A DNA stretch of 64,000 nucleotides from an uncultured Veillonella sp. (GTDB lineage: Bacteria > Bacillota > Negativicutes > Veillonellales > Veillonellaceae), in NCBI GenBank assembly GCA_934202095.1, contig CAKPXN010000001.1, positions 1-64,000 on the forward strand, in the 5' to 3' direction. The notes under the pieces were generated by a model. It saw only the letters and a list, made by a program, of their open reading frames with translations. It was not told where the DNA came from and did no database searches. Below, piece by piece: positions 9,860 through 18,266 of this stretch (positions are counted from its first letter, which is position 1; the number at the start of each line of letters is the position of its first letter). A program made the position numbers and the translations under genes.

Positions 9860-10144
9860 TTATTTAGGTAATATAATTTTCGGCTCTTTTTTTGCTTTAT
9901 ATAGAACACCATTGAATCCAATAACTTGGACTAACTCAGCGCCAAGCATATCGGCTAATTCTTGAAAAATATCTTTACCTTCTGGACTATTATTAAGCAA
10001 TTTCACTTTAATCAATTCACGTGCCATCAATGCCGATCTAGCGCTATCAATAACACTATTTTCAAGTCCGTTTTTACCAATTTGTACAACAGCTGGCATG
10101 GTAGCAGCTAATGAACGTAAATACCGTTTCTGTTTTCCTGTCAT
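9860..10144 (-). CDS. yhbY: YhbY-type RNA-binding (CRM domain) protein
   Basis: A 94-residue protein covering one CRM/YhbY domain: KQKRYLRSLAATMPAVVQIGKNGL, with the GxxG-like QIGKNG loop, then LIKVKLLNN and LVQVIGFNGVLYK. YhbY binds pre-50S ribosomal particles. It starts 8 bases after obgE, another ribosome-assembly factor, a common pairing. Length is typical and no truncation is seen. Confidence 0.92.
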   Translation of the reverse strand: MTGKQKRYLRSLAATMPAVVQIGKNGLENSVIDSARSALMARELIKVKLLNNSPEGKDIFQELADMLGAELVQVIGFNGVLYKAKKEPKIILPK

Positions 10145-10152
10145 TATAACTC

Positions 10153-11424
10153 CTAGTCTCTAAATGTGAAGCGTTGATCACCAATAACAACTTCATCGCC
10201 TTCTTGGCAACCTTTTTCACGCAATTTATTATCTAATTCCATGAAACGCCAAATACGTTGGAATCGACGCAAAGATTGATCATCATCAAGATTTGTCATT
10301 GCCACAAGACGTTCGATACGCTTACCTGTAATATAAAAGGCAGCATCATCACCACGGGTGATAACAAATTCCGTATCTGGTTTTGCTTCGTACATAACTG
10401 TATCATCGGTGGCTTCTACCTCTGGCTCATAATTTTCTACATAATAATAAGCCCGTTCCATTAACTCAGGTAAGCCTTCACCACTTAATGCATTGATTAA
10501 GAAAACTTCGTAGCCCTTATCTTCAAAATAAGATTTTGTGTTTGGAATTGTTTCATCATCATAGACAAGATCTATTTTATTAAGTGCTATAATTTGTTTC
10601 TTATTAGCTAATTTTTCTGAGTATTTACGCAACTCGTCATTAATAGCATCAAAATCTACTTTAGGATCACGGCCTTCCATACCAGAAACATCTAGTACAT
10701 GGATTAGAATATTCGTACGTTCTACATGACGCAAGAAATTATGACCAAGGCCAACACCTTCACTAGCCCCTTCAATAAGACCAGGAATATCAGCCAATAC
10801 AAAACTACGATCTCCAGCAAGCGTCACAACACCCAATACAGGTGTCAATGTTGTAAAGTGATACGCAGCAACCTCTGGTTGTGCTTTTGATACCTTGCGT
10901 AAAATACTTGATTTACCAACGCTTGGATAGCCAAGTAAACCAACATCAGCCAATACCTTTAACTCTAGTTGTAACCAGCGTTCTTCCCCTGGTTCACCTT
11001 TTTCAGCAAAGGTTGGTGCACGATTAGAGCTAGATAAAAATCTCGCATTACCACGCCCACCACGGCCACCTTTTGCAATGACAAAAGTGTCGCCATCATG
11101 AACTAAATCACAAAATATTTTTCCGGTTTCCTCATCCTTAACAACTGTGCCTAACGGAACCGGAATAATTAAATTGTCCGCACCCCGGCCATGTTTATTG
11201 GCACTTTCACCATTGCCACCCTTTGGCGCTTTAAATTGGCGTTTATAACGAAAATCCACAAGAGTATTAATATTTTTATCTGCTTGTAAAATGACATCTG
11301 CCCCTTGACCACCATCGCCACCGCTTGGTCCGCCATTAGGAACATATTTCTCTCGACGGAAACTAGACATACCATCTCCGCCATCACCCGCTTTTACAAA
11401 TACACGAGCGCGATCTATAAACAT
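10153..11424 (-). CDS. obgE: Obg family GTPase
   Basis: A 423-residue protein with the three Obg modules. First is a glycine-rich N-terminal domain (VKAGDGGDGMSSFRREKYV). Second is a G domain with GYPSVGKSS (G1), DIPGLIEGAS (G3) and NKIDL (G4). Third is a C-terminal OCT domain from about residue 340. It is an essential 50S-assembly and stress-linked GTPase. It starts about 20 bases after the C-terminal protease stop and is followed by yhbY and the proline genes. Confidence 0.97.
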   Translation of the reverse strand: MFIDRARVFVKAGDGGDGMSSFRREKYVPNGGPSGGDGGQGADVILQADKNINTLVDFRYKRQFKAPKGGNGESANKHGRGADNLIIPVPLGTVVKDEETGKIFCDLVHDGDTFVIAKGGRGGRGNARFLSSSNRAPTFAEKGEPGEERWLQLELKVLADVGLLGYPSVGKSSILRKVSKAQPEVAAYHFTTLTPVLGVVTLAGDRSFVLADIPGLIEGASEGVGLGHNFLRHVERTNILIHVLDVSGMEGRDPKVDFDAINDELRKYSEKLANKKQIIALNKIDLVYDDETIPNTKSYFEDKGYEVFLINALSGEGLPELMERAYYYVENYEPEVEATDDTVMYEAKPDTEFVITRGDDAAFYITGKRIERLVAMTNLDDDQSLRRFQRIWRFMELDNKLREKGCQEGDEVVIGDQRFTFRD

Positions 11425-11446
11425 AATTACATCCTTTTCTGCAAAA

Positions 11447-12583
11447 CTATTTTAATAGTTCTATTGCTTTTTGAATTTGAATATCTGACATATCACTAGA
11501 TGGTGCAATACCTTTTGGTAATTCGAGAACTACATCAGGTTGAATACCAGTTCCATCGATAACGCGATCATTAGGGGTATGGTATTTAGCTATTGTCACC
11601 TTAATACCTTCATCATCTAGATTTGGATATACACTTTGAACCGTGCCCTTACCATAACTATTAGTGCCAACAATAGTACCTAATTTTCTATCTTGAATAG
11701 CACCAGCAATAATTTCAGATGCACTAGCAGAACCTTTATTTATGAGAACTACCATAGGCAAAGCAGGATTTTTACCATCCGACACATAATTTCTTGTCTT
11801 TCCATCACGTGTAGTAAAAGATACTAATGTGCCTTCTGGCATCATAATACTAGCAATATCTTGTGCACTATTAAGTAATCCACCTGGATTATCACGTAAA
11901 TCGAGAACAAGTGAAGTCATCCCTTCGGATAGAAGCTGCTCATATTGCGTTTTGAAATCACCTGCTGTATGTTCAGCAAATTGACTAATCCGAATATATC
12001 CAATGTGGTCTGTTAGCATTTTGCTTTTAACCGTTGGTAACACGATTTCTTCTCTTGTTACTTTAAATGTTGATAACTGATTATCACGTTCTATCACAAT
12101 CGTTACATCGCTGCCAGCTTCACCGCGAATTTTAGACGCTGCATCTTCAATGGTCATAGAATTAGTATCTACACCATCGATGGATACAATATGATCGCCG
12201 CTTTTGATGCCAGCTTTATAAGCCGGCATATCATCAATCACAGAAACAGCTTCTAATCCTTTTGAGCCATGACCGAGAACCATTCCCACGCCTGCATAAG
12301 TACCAGAGGTATGCTCTTTCATAGATTCAAAATCATCCTTGTCTAAATAGACACTATGAGGCTCTCCTAAAGAAGCAACTAAGCCTTTTAACATGCCATC
12401 AAACAAAGTGGCTTTACTAATTGGTGTCATGAATTTCTGAGTCGCTATGTAATAGGTTACAACAAATCTAGGTAAACCCATTGCTGATCCAGAAATATAC
12501 CAAAATACTAGCCACAACATGATGATGGAAGCAAATAGATATTTAATTAATGCTAAACCAATTGTTTTAAATTTATTATTCAT
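11447..12583 (-). CDS. S41 family C-terminal processing peptidase
   Basis: A 378-residue protein with an N-terminal membrane anchor (residues about 9-30), a PDZ domain around GVGMVLGHGSKGLEAVSVIDDMPAYKAG, and a tail-specific protease domain. The catalytic serine lies in INKGSASASE and the lysine in NSYGKGTVQ, so the Ser-Lys dyad is intact. These proteases act outside the cytoplasmic membrane on envelope proteins, often peptidoglycan hydrolases. It starts 1 base after the M23 hydrolase gene, which suggests that enzyme or its partners as a possible substrate (inference). Confidence 0.93.
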   Translation of the reverse strand: MNNKFKTIGLALIKYLFASIIMLWLVFWYISGSAMGLPRFVVTYYIATQKFMTPISKATLFDGMLKGLVASLGEPHSVYLDKDDFESMKEHTSGTYAGVGMVLGHGSKGLEAVSVIDDMPAYKAGIKSGDHIVSIDGVDTNSMTIEDAASKIRGEAGSDVTIVIERDNQLSTFKVTREEIVLPTVKSKMLTDHIGYIRISQFAEHTAGDFKTQYEQLLSEGMTSLVLDLRDNPGGLLNSAQDIASIMMPEGTLVSFTTRDGKTRNYVSDGKNPALPMVVLINKGSASASEIIAGAIQDRKLGTIVGTNSYGKGTVQSVYPNLDDEGIKVTIAKYHTPNDRVIDGTGIQPDVVLELPKGIAPSSDMSDIQIQKAIELLK

Positions 12584-12584
12584 T

Positions 12585-13781
12585 CTATAAATAACCCATA
12601 GGATCTACCGGATCCCCGTTTGCACGAACTTCAAAGTGAACATGAGGTCCTGTACTATTACCAGTACTGCCGGCATAAGAAATAACTTGGCCCTTCGCAA
12701 CGGATTGACCTTCATCTACAGCGAGCTCAGAGTTATGACCATAGAGTGTAGAAAGTCCATTTCCATGATCGATAACAACAGCATAACCATAGCCGCCCAT
12801 CCATCCAGACCAAACTACGACGCCACCGTCAGCAGCATGAACTGGTGTACCTTCATCAACACCAATATCAATACCGGAGTGATAAATTGTAGTCCCCCAA
12901 ATTGGATGAACACGATAGCCATAAGGGGAAGTAATTTCACCACTAACAGGCCAGCCAAGTTGCCCTGTACCTTGTACCCAATTATCTGATGCACCTTGTC
13001 CACCAGAGGATTGAGCCGCAGCGGCTGCCGCTGCAGCAGCTGCCGCACGTGCAGCTTGGCGTTCTTTCAACATAGCACTTACTTGCGCAGAAGAAGCATT
13101 GAGTTCCTCTATAGCCTGCATAGCAGTAGCTCTATCATTTTGAGCCTTTTGAAGTACTACATTTCGCTCAGCCTTTTTCTGTTCAATTTCGGCTTGTTTT
13201 GCAAGCGCCGCTTTTTCTAGTTCAACCAATTTAGCTCGATCTGATTCTAGCTTTTGTTTATGCTCTTCTATTTGAGCTCGCTCTTTTTTTATTTCCCCAA
13301 TTAACGTAATATCAGAATCGATGATTCGTTTTAAAACTTCTAAGCGATTGGCAAAATCACTAAAATCTTTAGATCCAATAACAACATCAATATAGCTTAG
13401 TCTACCATTGATATAGATATCGCGAACCCGTTTATAAAATACGGCTTCCCGACCTTCCAATCTTTTTTGTGCCTCAGCTAATTGACGTTCATTAAGTGTA
13501 ATATCATTTTCTACTGCTACACGCTGTTCTTTAATGGTACTCAACTCGGCAGTCGCTTGACGAAGTTGCTCTTCAATTTGTCGCAATTGTTCAGAAACGC
13601 TACCAATTACAGTCTCTGCATCTGCTTTTGCAGCATTTTGTTGATTCATTTGTTGTTGAATCGAATCGAGTTGATTTGTTAAATCCTCATCTTCAGCCAT
13701 AATATAGGCTGGTGTCCCGCACAATACCACTCCCGATAGAAGGGCTGCAACGAGACGAGTTTTAAATGTATACTGTCTCAT
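12585..13781 (-). CDS. M23 peptidase with coiled coil (murein hydrolase activator-like)
   Basis: A 398-residue exported protein: N-terminal signal-type segment (residues 9-29), a long Gln/Glu/Lys-rich coiled coil (about 30-245), an alanine-rich linker, then a LytM/M23 domain. Zinc ligands look intact (HSGIDI near residue 303 and HVHFEV near residue 381). So unlike E. coli EnvC, which is a degenerate activator, it may be an active endopeptidase. It lies next to ftsX, matching the EnvC/PcsB-FtsEX theme in which the transporter controls a coiled-coil hydrolase at the septum. The Ala run is encoded by a GCN-rich stretch near 13,030. Confidence 0.9.
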   Translation of the reverse strand: MRQYTFKTRLVAALLSGVVLCGTPAYIMAEDEDLTNQLDSIQQQMNQQNAAKADAETVIGSVSEQLRQIEEQLRQATAELSTIKEQRVAVENDITLNERQLAEAQKRLEGREAVFYKRVRDIYINGRLSYIDVVIGSKDFSDFANRLEVLKRIIDSDITLIGEIKKERAQIEEHKQKLESDRAKLVELEKAALAKQAEIEQKKAERNVVLQKAQNDRATAMQAIEELNASSAQVSAMLKERQAARAAAAAAAAAAAQSSGGQGASDNWVQGTGQLGWPVSGEITSPYGYRVHPIWGTTIYHSGIDIGVDEGTPVHAADGGVVVWSGWMGGYGYAVVIDHGNGLSTLYGHNSELAVDEGQSVAKGQVISYAGSTGNSTGPHVHFEVRANGDPVDPMGYL

Positions 13782-13791
13782 AATCTCCCTA

Positions 13792-14679
13792 CTATACTTT
13801 CATGTATTGTTTTAATGAAATGGTACTGCCAATAATCCCTACAATAATGCCGCCACCGATTAAACATGCTACCAATTGATAGAAGAATGGGAACATAGGA
13901 ACTAGTGGGAAGAATGCAAGTGAGTCGGAAACTTCTATGGTAATAAAATGATAGAATTCGCCTACACATAATACAGCAATAATAGCCCCGATAAAGCCAA
14001 GTAACATACCTTCAATAACAAATGGCCAACGAATAAACCCATTTGTAGCACCTACATATTTCATAATTGCAATTTCTTTCCGACGTGCAAAGACAGTCAA
14101 TCGAATTGTATTAGAAATAATGAATAATGTAGCAGCTGCTAAGAAACCGATAAGCACAATACCACCGATGCGAATAATTTGAGTAATACGGAACAGTTCT
14201 TCGATGATATCTTGCCCATAATGTGTACTTTCCACACCGGGGAATGTAGTAACCAGTTTAGCTGTAGACTTAACATCTTCCGGGTTTTCAAAGGTAAGAA
14301 CATAAGAATTTGGCAATGGATTTACACCGCCTAAGGCATTCACTAATTGTTGTTGATCCCCTAAGCGTTCCTTAAATTCTTTCATGGCTTGCTCTTTATT
14401 AACAAACTCTAAATGTTTAAGATTTGGAATCGCTTTTACCTTCTTACCAACAGCCATAATTTGTTCAGTAGTAAGGCCATCCTTTAAATACACACTTAAT
14501 TGAACTTGGTTTTCTAAGCTAGACGCCATATTATTAAGATTGATTACACCACAGAGAAATACACCGAGCATAAATAGTGACAATGCCACTGTAGATATGG
14601 ATGCCAATGTCATAAGGCCATTGCGTTTCATGGACTTTAAGGCTTCCTTAAAGAAATATTTCATTGTTCTAGGCTTCAT
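13792..14679 (-). CDS. ftsX: Cell division ABC transporter permease FtsX
   Basis: A 295-residue protein with one N-terminal transmembrane helix, an extracytoplasmic loop (about residues 45-160) and three C-terminal helices, the FtsX topology. The segment VFARRKEIAIMKYVGATNGFIRWPF is the conserved cytoplasmic coupling region. The frame is open to a GTG four codons further out, but the ATG at 14,679 has AGGGGTG at good spacing. A third ATG at 14,664 is possible. The start lies inside the end of ftsE. It works with FtsE and the neighbouring M23 hydrolase in septal wall cleavage. Confidence 0.93.
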   Translation of the reverse strand: MKPRTMKYFFKEALKSMKRNGLMTLASISTVALSLFMLGVFLCGVINLNNMASSLENQVQLSVYLKDGLTTEQIMAVGKKVKAIPNLKHLEFVNKEQAMKEFKERLGDQQQLVNALGGVNPLPNSYVLTFENPEDVKSTAKLVTTFPGVESTHYGQDIIEELFRITQIIRIGGIVLIGFLAAATLFIISNTIRLTVFARRKEIAIMKYVGATNGFIRWPFVIEGMLLGFIGAIIAVLCVGEFYHFITIEVSDSLAFFPLVPMFPFFYQLVACLIGGGIIVGIIGSTISLKQYMKV

Positions 14680-15355
14680 TAAATTCTGCACCCCTCATAT
14701 TATCACTAAGAACACGACCATCTTTCAATTCGATAACTCGTTTATTTAAATAGGTAACAATATCCATATTATGAGTAACCATAATTACGGTAGTGCCAAA
14801 ATTATTAATATGCTTAAACAAGTCCACAATACCCTTACTTGTATTTGGGTCAAGATTGCCCGTTGGTTCGTCGGCTATCAATACAGATGGACGATTAACG
14901 ATGGCGCGAGCTATAGCAACGCGTTGTTGTTCACCACCAGACAAATCTTCTGGTAAATCATTTGCCTTGTCCGATAATCCAACTAATTCAAGAACATGAG
15001 CTACCTTCTCTTTTATTACCTTAGGTTTCTCCTCGATAACCTCTAAGGCAAAAGCAATATTTTCAGCCACGCTTTTATTAGGTAATAAGCGGAAATCTTG
15101 AAATACTACGCCTAATTTACGACGTAATTTTGGTATCTTACTACGTTTCATTTTTGTAACATCAAACTCATCGACGATGACTACACCAGAATCAGGTGTC
15201 ACTTCATGAGTTAATAACTTAAACAACGTAGACTTACCAGCCCCACTATGACCACAAATCAATACAAATTCACCATCATTGATGGTAATGCACACATTAT
15301 CAAGTGCTGTAGATCCATTGTCATACACTTTACTAACATTCTTAAATTCTATCAT
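14669..15355 (-). CDS. ftsE: Cell division ATP-binding protein FtsE
   Basis: A 228-residue ABC ATPase with Walker [11 protein letters not shown]-loop VFQDFRLLP, signature [14 protein letters not shown], Walker [13 protein letters not shown] and H-loop VTHN. The [20 protein letters not shown] segment is typical of FtsE. It overlaps ftsX by about 10 bases, so translation is coupled. The gene begins 11 bases after the transketolase C-terminal subunit stop. Confidence 0.96.
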   Translation of the reverse strand: MIEFKNVSKVYDNGSTALDNVCITINDGEFVLICGHSGAGKSTLFKLLTHEVTPDSGVVIVDEFDVTKMKRSKIPKLRRKLGVVFQDFRLLPNKSVAENIAFALEVIEEKPKVIKEKVAHVLELVGLSDKANDLPEDLSGGEQQRVAIARAIVNRPSVLIADEPTGNLDPNTSKGIVDLFKHINNFGTTVIMVTHNMDIVTYLNKRVIELKDGRVLSDNMRGAEFNEA

Positions 15356-15366
15356 CGGTTCCCCTT

Positions 15367-16299
15367 TTATTTACGTGTCACCACTTTTTTAACTGCTTTT
15401 ACAATATCATCAGCTGTTAGCCCATATTTCGCCATCAATTCTTTTGGTGTACCACTCTCCCCAAATGTATCCTGTACACCAACAAATTCCATAGGAACAG
15501 GTTTATGAGCAACAACAACTTCAGAAACAGCAGAACCTAAACCGCCTAAAATATTATGTTCTTCAGCAGTCACAATGGCGCCTGTTTCTTCAGCGGCTTT
15601 AATAATAGCGTCAGCATCGATAGGTTTAATGGATGCCATATTAATAACGCGAGCAGAAATTTGTTCACCTTCTAGTTGTTTAGCCGCTTCAACTGCTGGT
15701 CCTACCAACGCACCACAAGCGATAATTGTTACATCAGAACCATCTTTTAATTGATTAGATTTACCAGGTGTGAAAGTATAGCCTTCTGCAGTCACATCAT
15801 CAACACCAGCACGACCGAGACGTACATAAACTGGACCATTATAATCAGCTGCCCATTTAATGACAGATTCTGTTTCTTTTTCATCTGCTGGCACAATAAC
15901 AGTCATATTAGGTAAAACACGCATACATGCGATATCTTCTAAGCTTTGATGAGTTGCGCCATCTTCACCTACAGTAATACCCGCATGTGTAGCGCATACT
16001 TTCACATTAAGTTTTGGATAACATACAGCATTACGGATTTGTTCAAATGCGCGTCCTGTTGCAAACATAGCAAAGGATGATACAAAAGGAATCTTTCCGG
16101 CTGCTGCTAAACCAGCACCTACAGAAATAAGATTTTGCTCTGCAATGCCTACATTAAAGAAACGTTCTGGACACTCTTTCTTAAATGTATCAGTCTTAGT
16201 AGATTTTGATAAATCAGCATCAAGAACAATAATATTAGAATTTTCTTTACCAATTTTTGCTAGCGCATTACCGTACGCTTCACGTGTTGCTTTACCCAT
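15367..16299 (-). CDS. Transketolase, C-terminal subunit
   Basis: A 310-residue protein holding the pyrimidine-binding and C-terminal domains of transketolase. The catalytic glutamate region reads FNVGIAEQNLISVGAGLA, then VCATHAGITVGEDGATHQSLEDIA. It overlaps the N-terminal subunit by a shared A in TAATG, so the two halves are made together and must assemble into one thiamine diphosphate enzyme of the pentose phosphate pathway. Split transketolases are known in Firmicutes and archaea. This is a normal form, not a broken gene. Confidence 0.94.
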   Translation of the reverse strand: MGKATREAYGNALAKIGKENSNIIVLDADLSKSTKTDTFKKECPERFFNVGIAEQNLISVGAGLAAAGKIPFVSSFAMFATGRAFEQIRNAVCYPKLNVKVCATHAGITVGEDGATHQSLEDIACMRVLPNMTVIVPADEKETESVIKWAADYNGPVYVRLGRAGVDDVTAEGYTFTPGKSNQLKDGSDVTIIACGALVGPAVEAAKQLEGEQISARVINMASIKPIDADAIIKAAEETGAIVTAEEHNILGGLGSAVSEVVVAHKPVPMEFVGVQDTFGESGTPKELMAKYGLTADDIVKAVKKVVTRK

Positions 16300-17135
16300 T
16301 ATTGCACCCCCATGATTTCATTTACGAATGCCACACCTTGTTCTTCACTAGGTGCCTTACCATGCCAACCAGCTTGACCTTCCATTTCTGCAACACCTTT
16401 ACCTTTTACAGTATGCATTACAATACATGTAGGGCCATCTGTGAAAGCTTTCGCATCTTCAATAGCTTGATGTAATTCGTCGATGTCATGACCATTGACT
16501 TCAATTACATTCCATTTGAAAGCTTTAAATTTATCAGGGATTGGCAATGGGGACATAACCTTTTCAATATCACCATCAATTTGTAATCCATTATAATCTA
16601 CAAATGCAGTTAAATTATTTAATTTATAATGGCCTGCAAACATAGCAGCTTCCCAAACTTGACCTTCTTCAAGTTCACCATCACCAAGAATGGAATATAC
16701 ACGATAGTCAGCATTATCAATCTTTCCTGCTAATGCCATACCACAAGCAGCAGAAATGCCTTGGCCTAAAGATCCAGTAGACATATCAACACCTGGTGTA
16801 TGCTTCATATCTGGATGGCCTTGTAGGAAATGATTAATTTTACGCAAATTAATTAATTCGGATTTAGGAAAATATCCCTTTTCAGCAAGTGTCGCATACA
16901 ATGCTGGCGCTGCATGACCTTTTGATAACACAAAACGGTCACGATCTTGCTTTTTAGGATTACATGGGTCTACATTCATTTCTACAAAATATAAAAGAGA
17001 CATTATATCAGCAATAGATAAAGAGCCACCTGGATGTCCAGATTTAGCTGCTGTAACAGACTGAACGATGCTTACGCGAATCGCTTTTGCTTTCTCTTGT
17101 ACTAATTGTTTTTGATCTTGACTCAATGTAGCCAT
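16299..17135 (-). CDS. Transketolase, N-terminal subunit
   Basis: A 278-residue protein matching the thiamine-diphosphate pyrophosphate-binding half of transketolase: SGHPGGSLSIADIM, KGHAAPALYATLAEKG, TGSLGQGISAACGMA, and the metal/ThDP motif GDGELEEGQVWEAAM followed by N. It ends by overlap with the start of the C-terminal half. The gene lies about 36 bases after csaB. Length equals the usual separate alpha subunit. Confidence 0.94.
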   Translation of the reverse strand: MATLSQDQKQLVQEKAKAIRVSIVQSVTAAKSGHPGGSLSIADIMSLLYFVEMNVDPCNPKKQDRDRFVLSKGHAAPALYATLAEKGYFPKSELINLRKINHFLQGHPDMKHTPGVDMSTGSLGQGISAACGMALAGKIDNADYRVYSILGDGELEEGQVWEAAMFAGHYKLNNLTAFVDYNGLQIDGDIEKVMSPLPIPDKFKAFKWNVIEVNGHDIDELHQAIEDAKAFTDGPTCIVMHTVKGKGVAEMEGQAGWHGKAPSEEQGVAFVNEIMGVQ

Positions 17136-17171
17136 AAAGACCTCACTTTCTGGATAATCTCCAATTTATAT

Positions 17172-18266
17172 TTAACACTCTTCTAAAAGGGAAATAGCAA
17201 ATTCTGCATTGCGTTTTGACACTTGACGCAATATTTGAATACGATTGAATGAATGCTGATAAGATTCTGTAGACTGTAAAAGCTCTACACATCGATTATA
17301 TAACACATTAGAATCTAATTTGGTCATTGTACCAATCGGTTCTTGTTCAATCATATGCAAAAAGCTTGTAATTTTAGGATCATAGGAAATACCTATAACT
17401 GGTTTTCCCATCAAAGAGCTAAACACAAGCGCGTGTAGACGTATACCAATCATTAGATCTACATTACCAGATAAAGATAGTTGTTCTTCCGTAGTAAAAG
17501 GACCCTCTAATACAATTGGTTTCACCTTCATCAATGAAGCTATAATCTTTGCTTCCTTCGTATCATCAGGATGAGACATAGGTATGAATACTATTTCAGC
17601 ATCTTGCTCCAAACTTAGCCGGCTCAATACATCTGCCAAACTCTGTCTATACGCCGTATCATCCTTCCAACTGCGAACAGCAATGCCGACACGTTTTTTA
17701 CCACTTTCAAGAGGCGCACAATTATATTTGGTTAATATATTAGATCCAATGGTTGGATCAGCCTTATGCATTGCGAGTACTGCATCGGCGGTAACCTCCA
17801 CATCATGAATTCCCAATGCATTCAACTCATCTTTAGAAATGGAATCACGAACCGTAATCCCATCTACATATTTCAACATAAACCGAACTGCACGCTTTGT
17901 AGATTTACGATACAAAGGTCCAATGCCTTGCGAGTAAAGCATAACAGGCTTGCCAAGCAATTTTGCGAGCCCCATAATACTTAGATAGTAATAGGTATTT
18001 CGAATACTCGTCGCATCTTGTAATAAACTACCTCCGCCACTAATCACTAGGTCCGCACTACGTATAGCATTCAAAATACCAAAGGCAGCAAATGTTCCAA
18101 CAGCCTTAATTTTATGTTTTCTACTAGTCTCTTGCGGATTACCGGAGATAACCGTAATATGTGCATCGTCTTCTACATCACGAATAGCATCAATAATGGC
18201 ACAAAGCATAGCTTCATCACCAGCATTACCAAAGCCATAGTAACCGGAAATAACGATATTACTCAT
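17172..18266 (-). CDS. csaB: Polysaccharide pyruvyl transferase CsaB
   Basis: A 364-residue protein of the PS_pyruv_trans family: NIVISGYYGFGNAGDEAMLCAII at the N-terminus, the ADLVISGGGSLLQD loop, YSQGIGP, and the C-terminal GIRLHALVFSSLMGKPVIGISYDPK. In Gram-positive bacteria CsaB adds ketal pyruvate to wall polymers that anchor SLH-domain proteins. It overlaps the upstream DUF5693 gene by 8 bases, a pairing I recall from other Firmicutes. The role in a diderm member, where SLH porins bind modified peptidoglycan, is open. Confidence 0.9.
   Translation of the reverse strand: MSNIVISGYYGFGNAGDEAMLCAIIDAIRDVEDDAHITVISGNPQETSRKHKIKAVGTFAAFGILNAIRSADLVISGGGSLLQDATSIRNTYYYLSIMGLAKLLGKPVMLYSQGIGPLYRKSTKRAVRFMLKYVDGITVRDSISKDELNALGIHDVEVTADAVLAMHKADPTIGSNILTKYNCAPLESGKKRVGIAVRSWKDDTAYRQSLADVLSRLSLEQDAEIVFIPMSHPDDTKEAKIIASLMKVKPIVLEGPFTTEEQLSLSGNVDLMIGIRLHALVFSSLMGKPVIGISYDPKITSFLHMIEQEPIGTMTKLDSNVLYNRCVELLQSTESYQHSFNRIQILRQVSKRNAEFAISLLEEC

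Noticed and set aside
12996..13220. Plus-strand frames opposite the coiled-coil region of the M23 gene
   Set aside because: Antisense frames produced by Glu/Gln/Lys-rich codons; no start signals and no domain content.
15367..17135. Frameshifted transketolase pseudogene
   Set aside because: Both halves are full-length domains with their own starts and a TAATG junction, the known split form.
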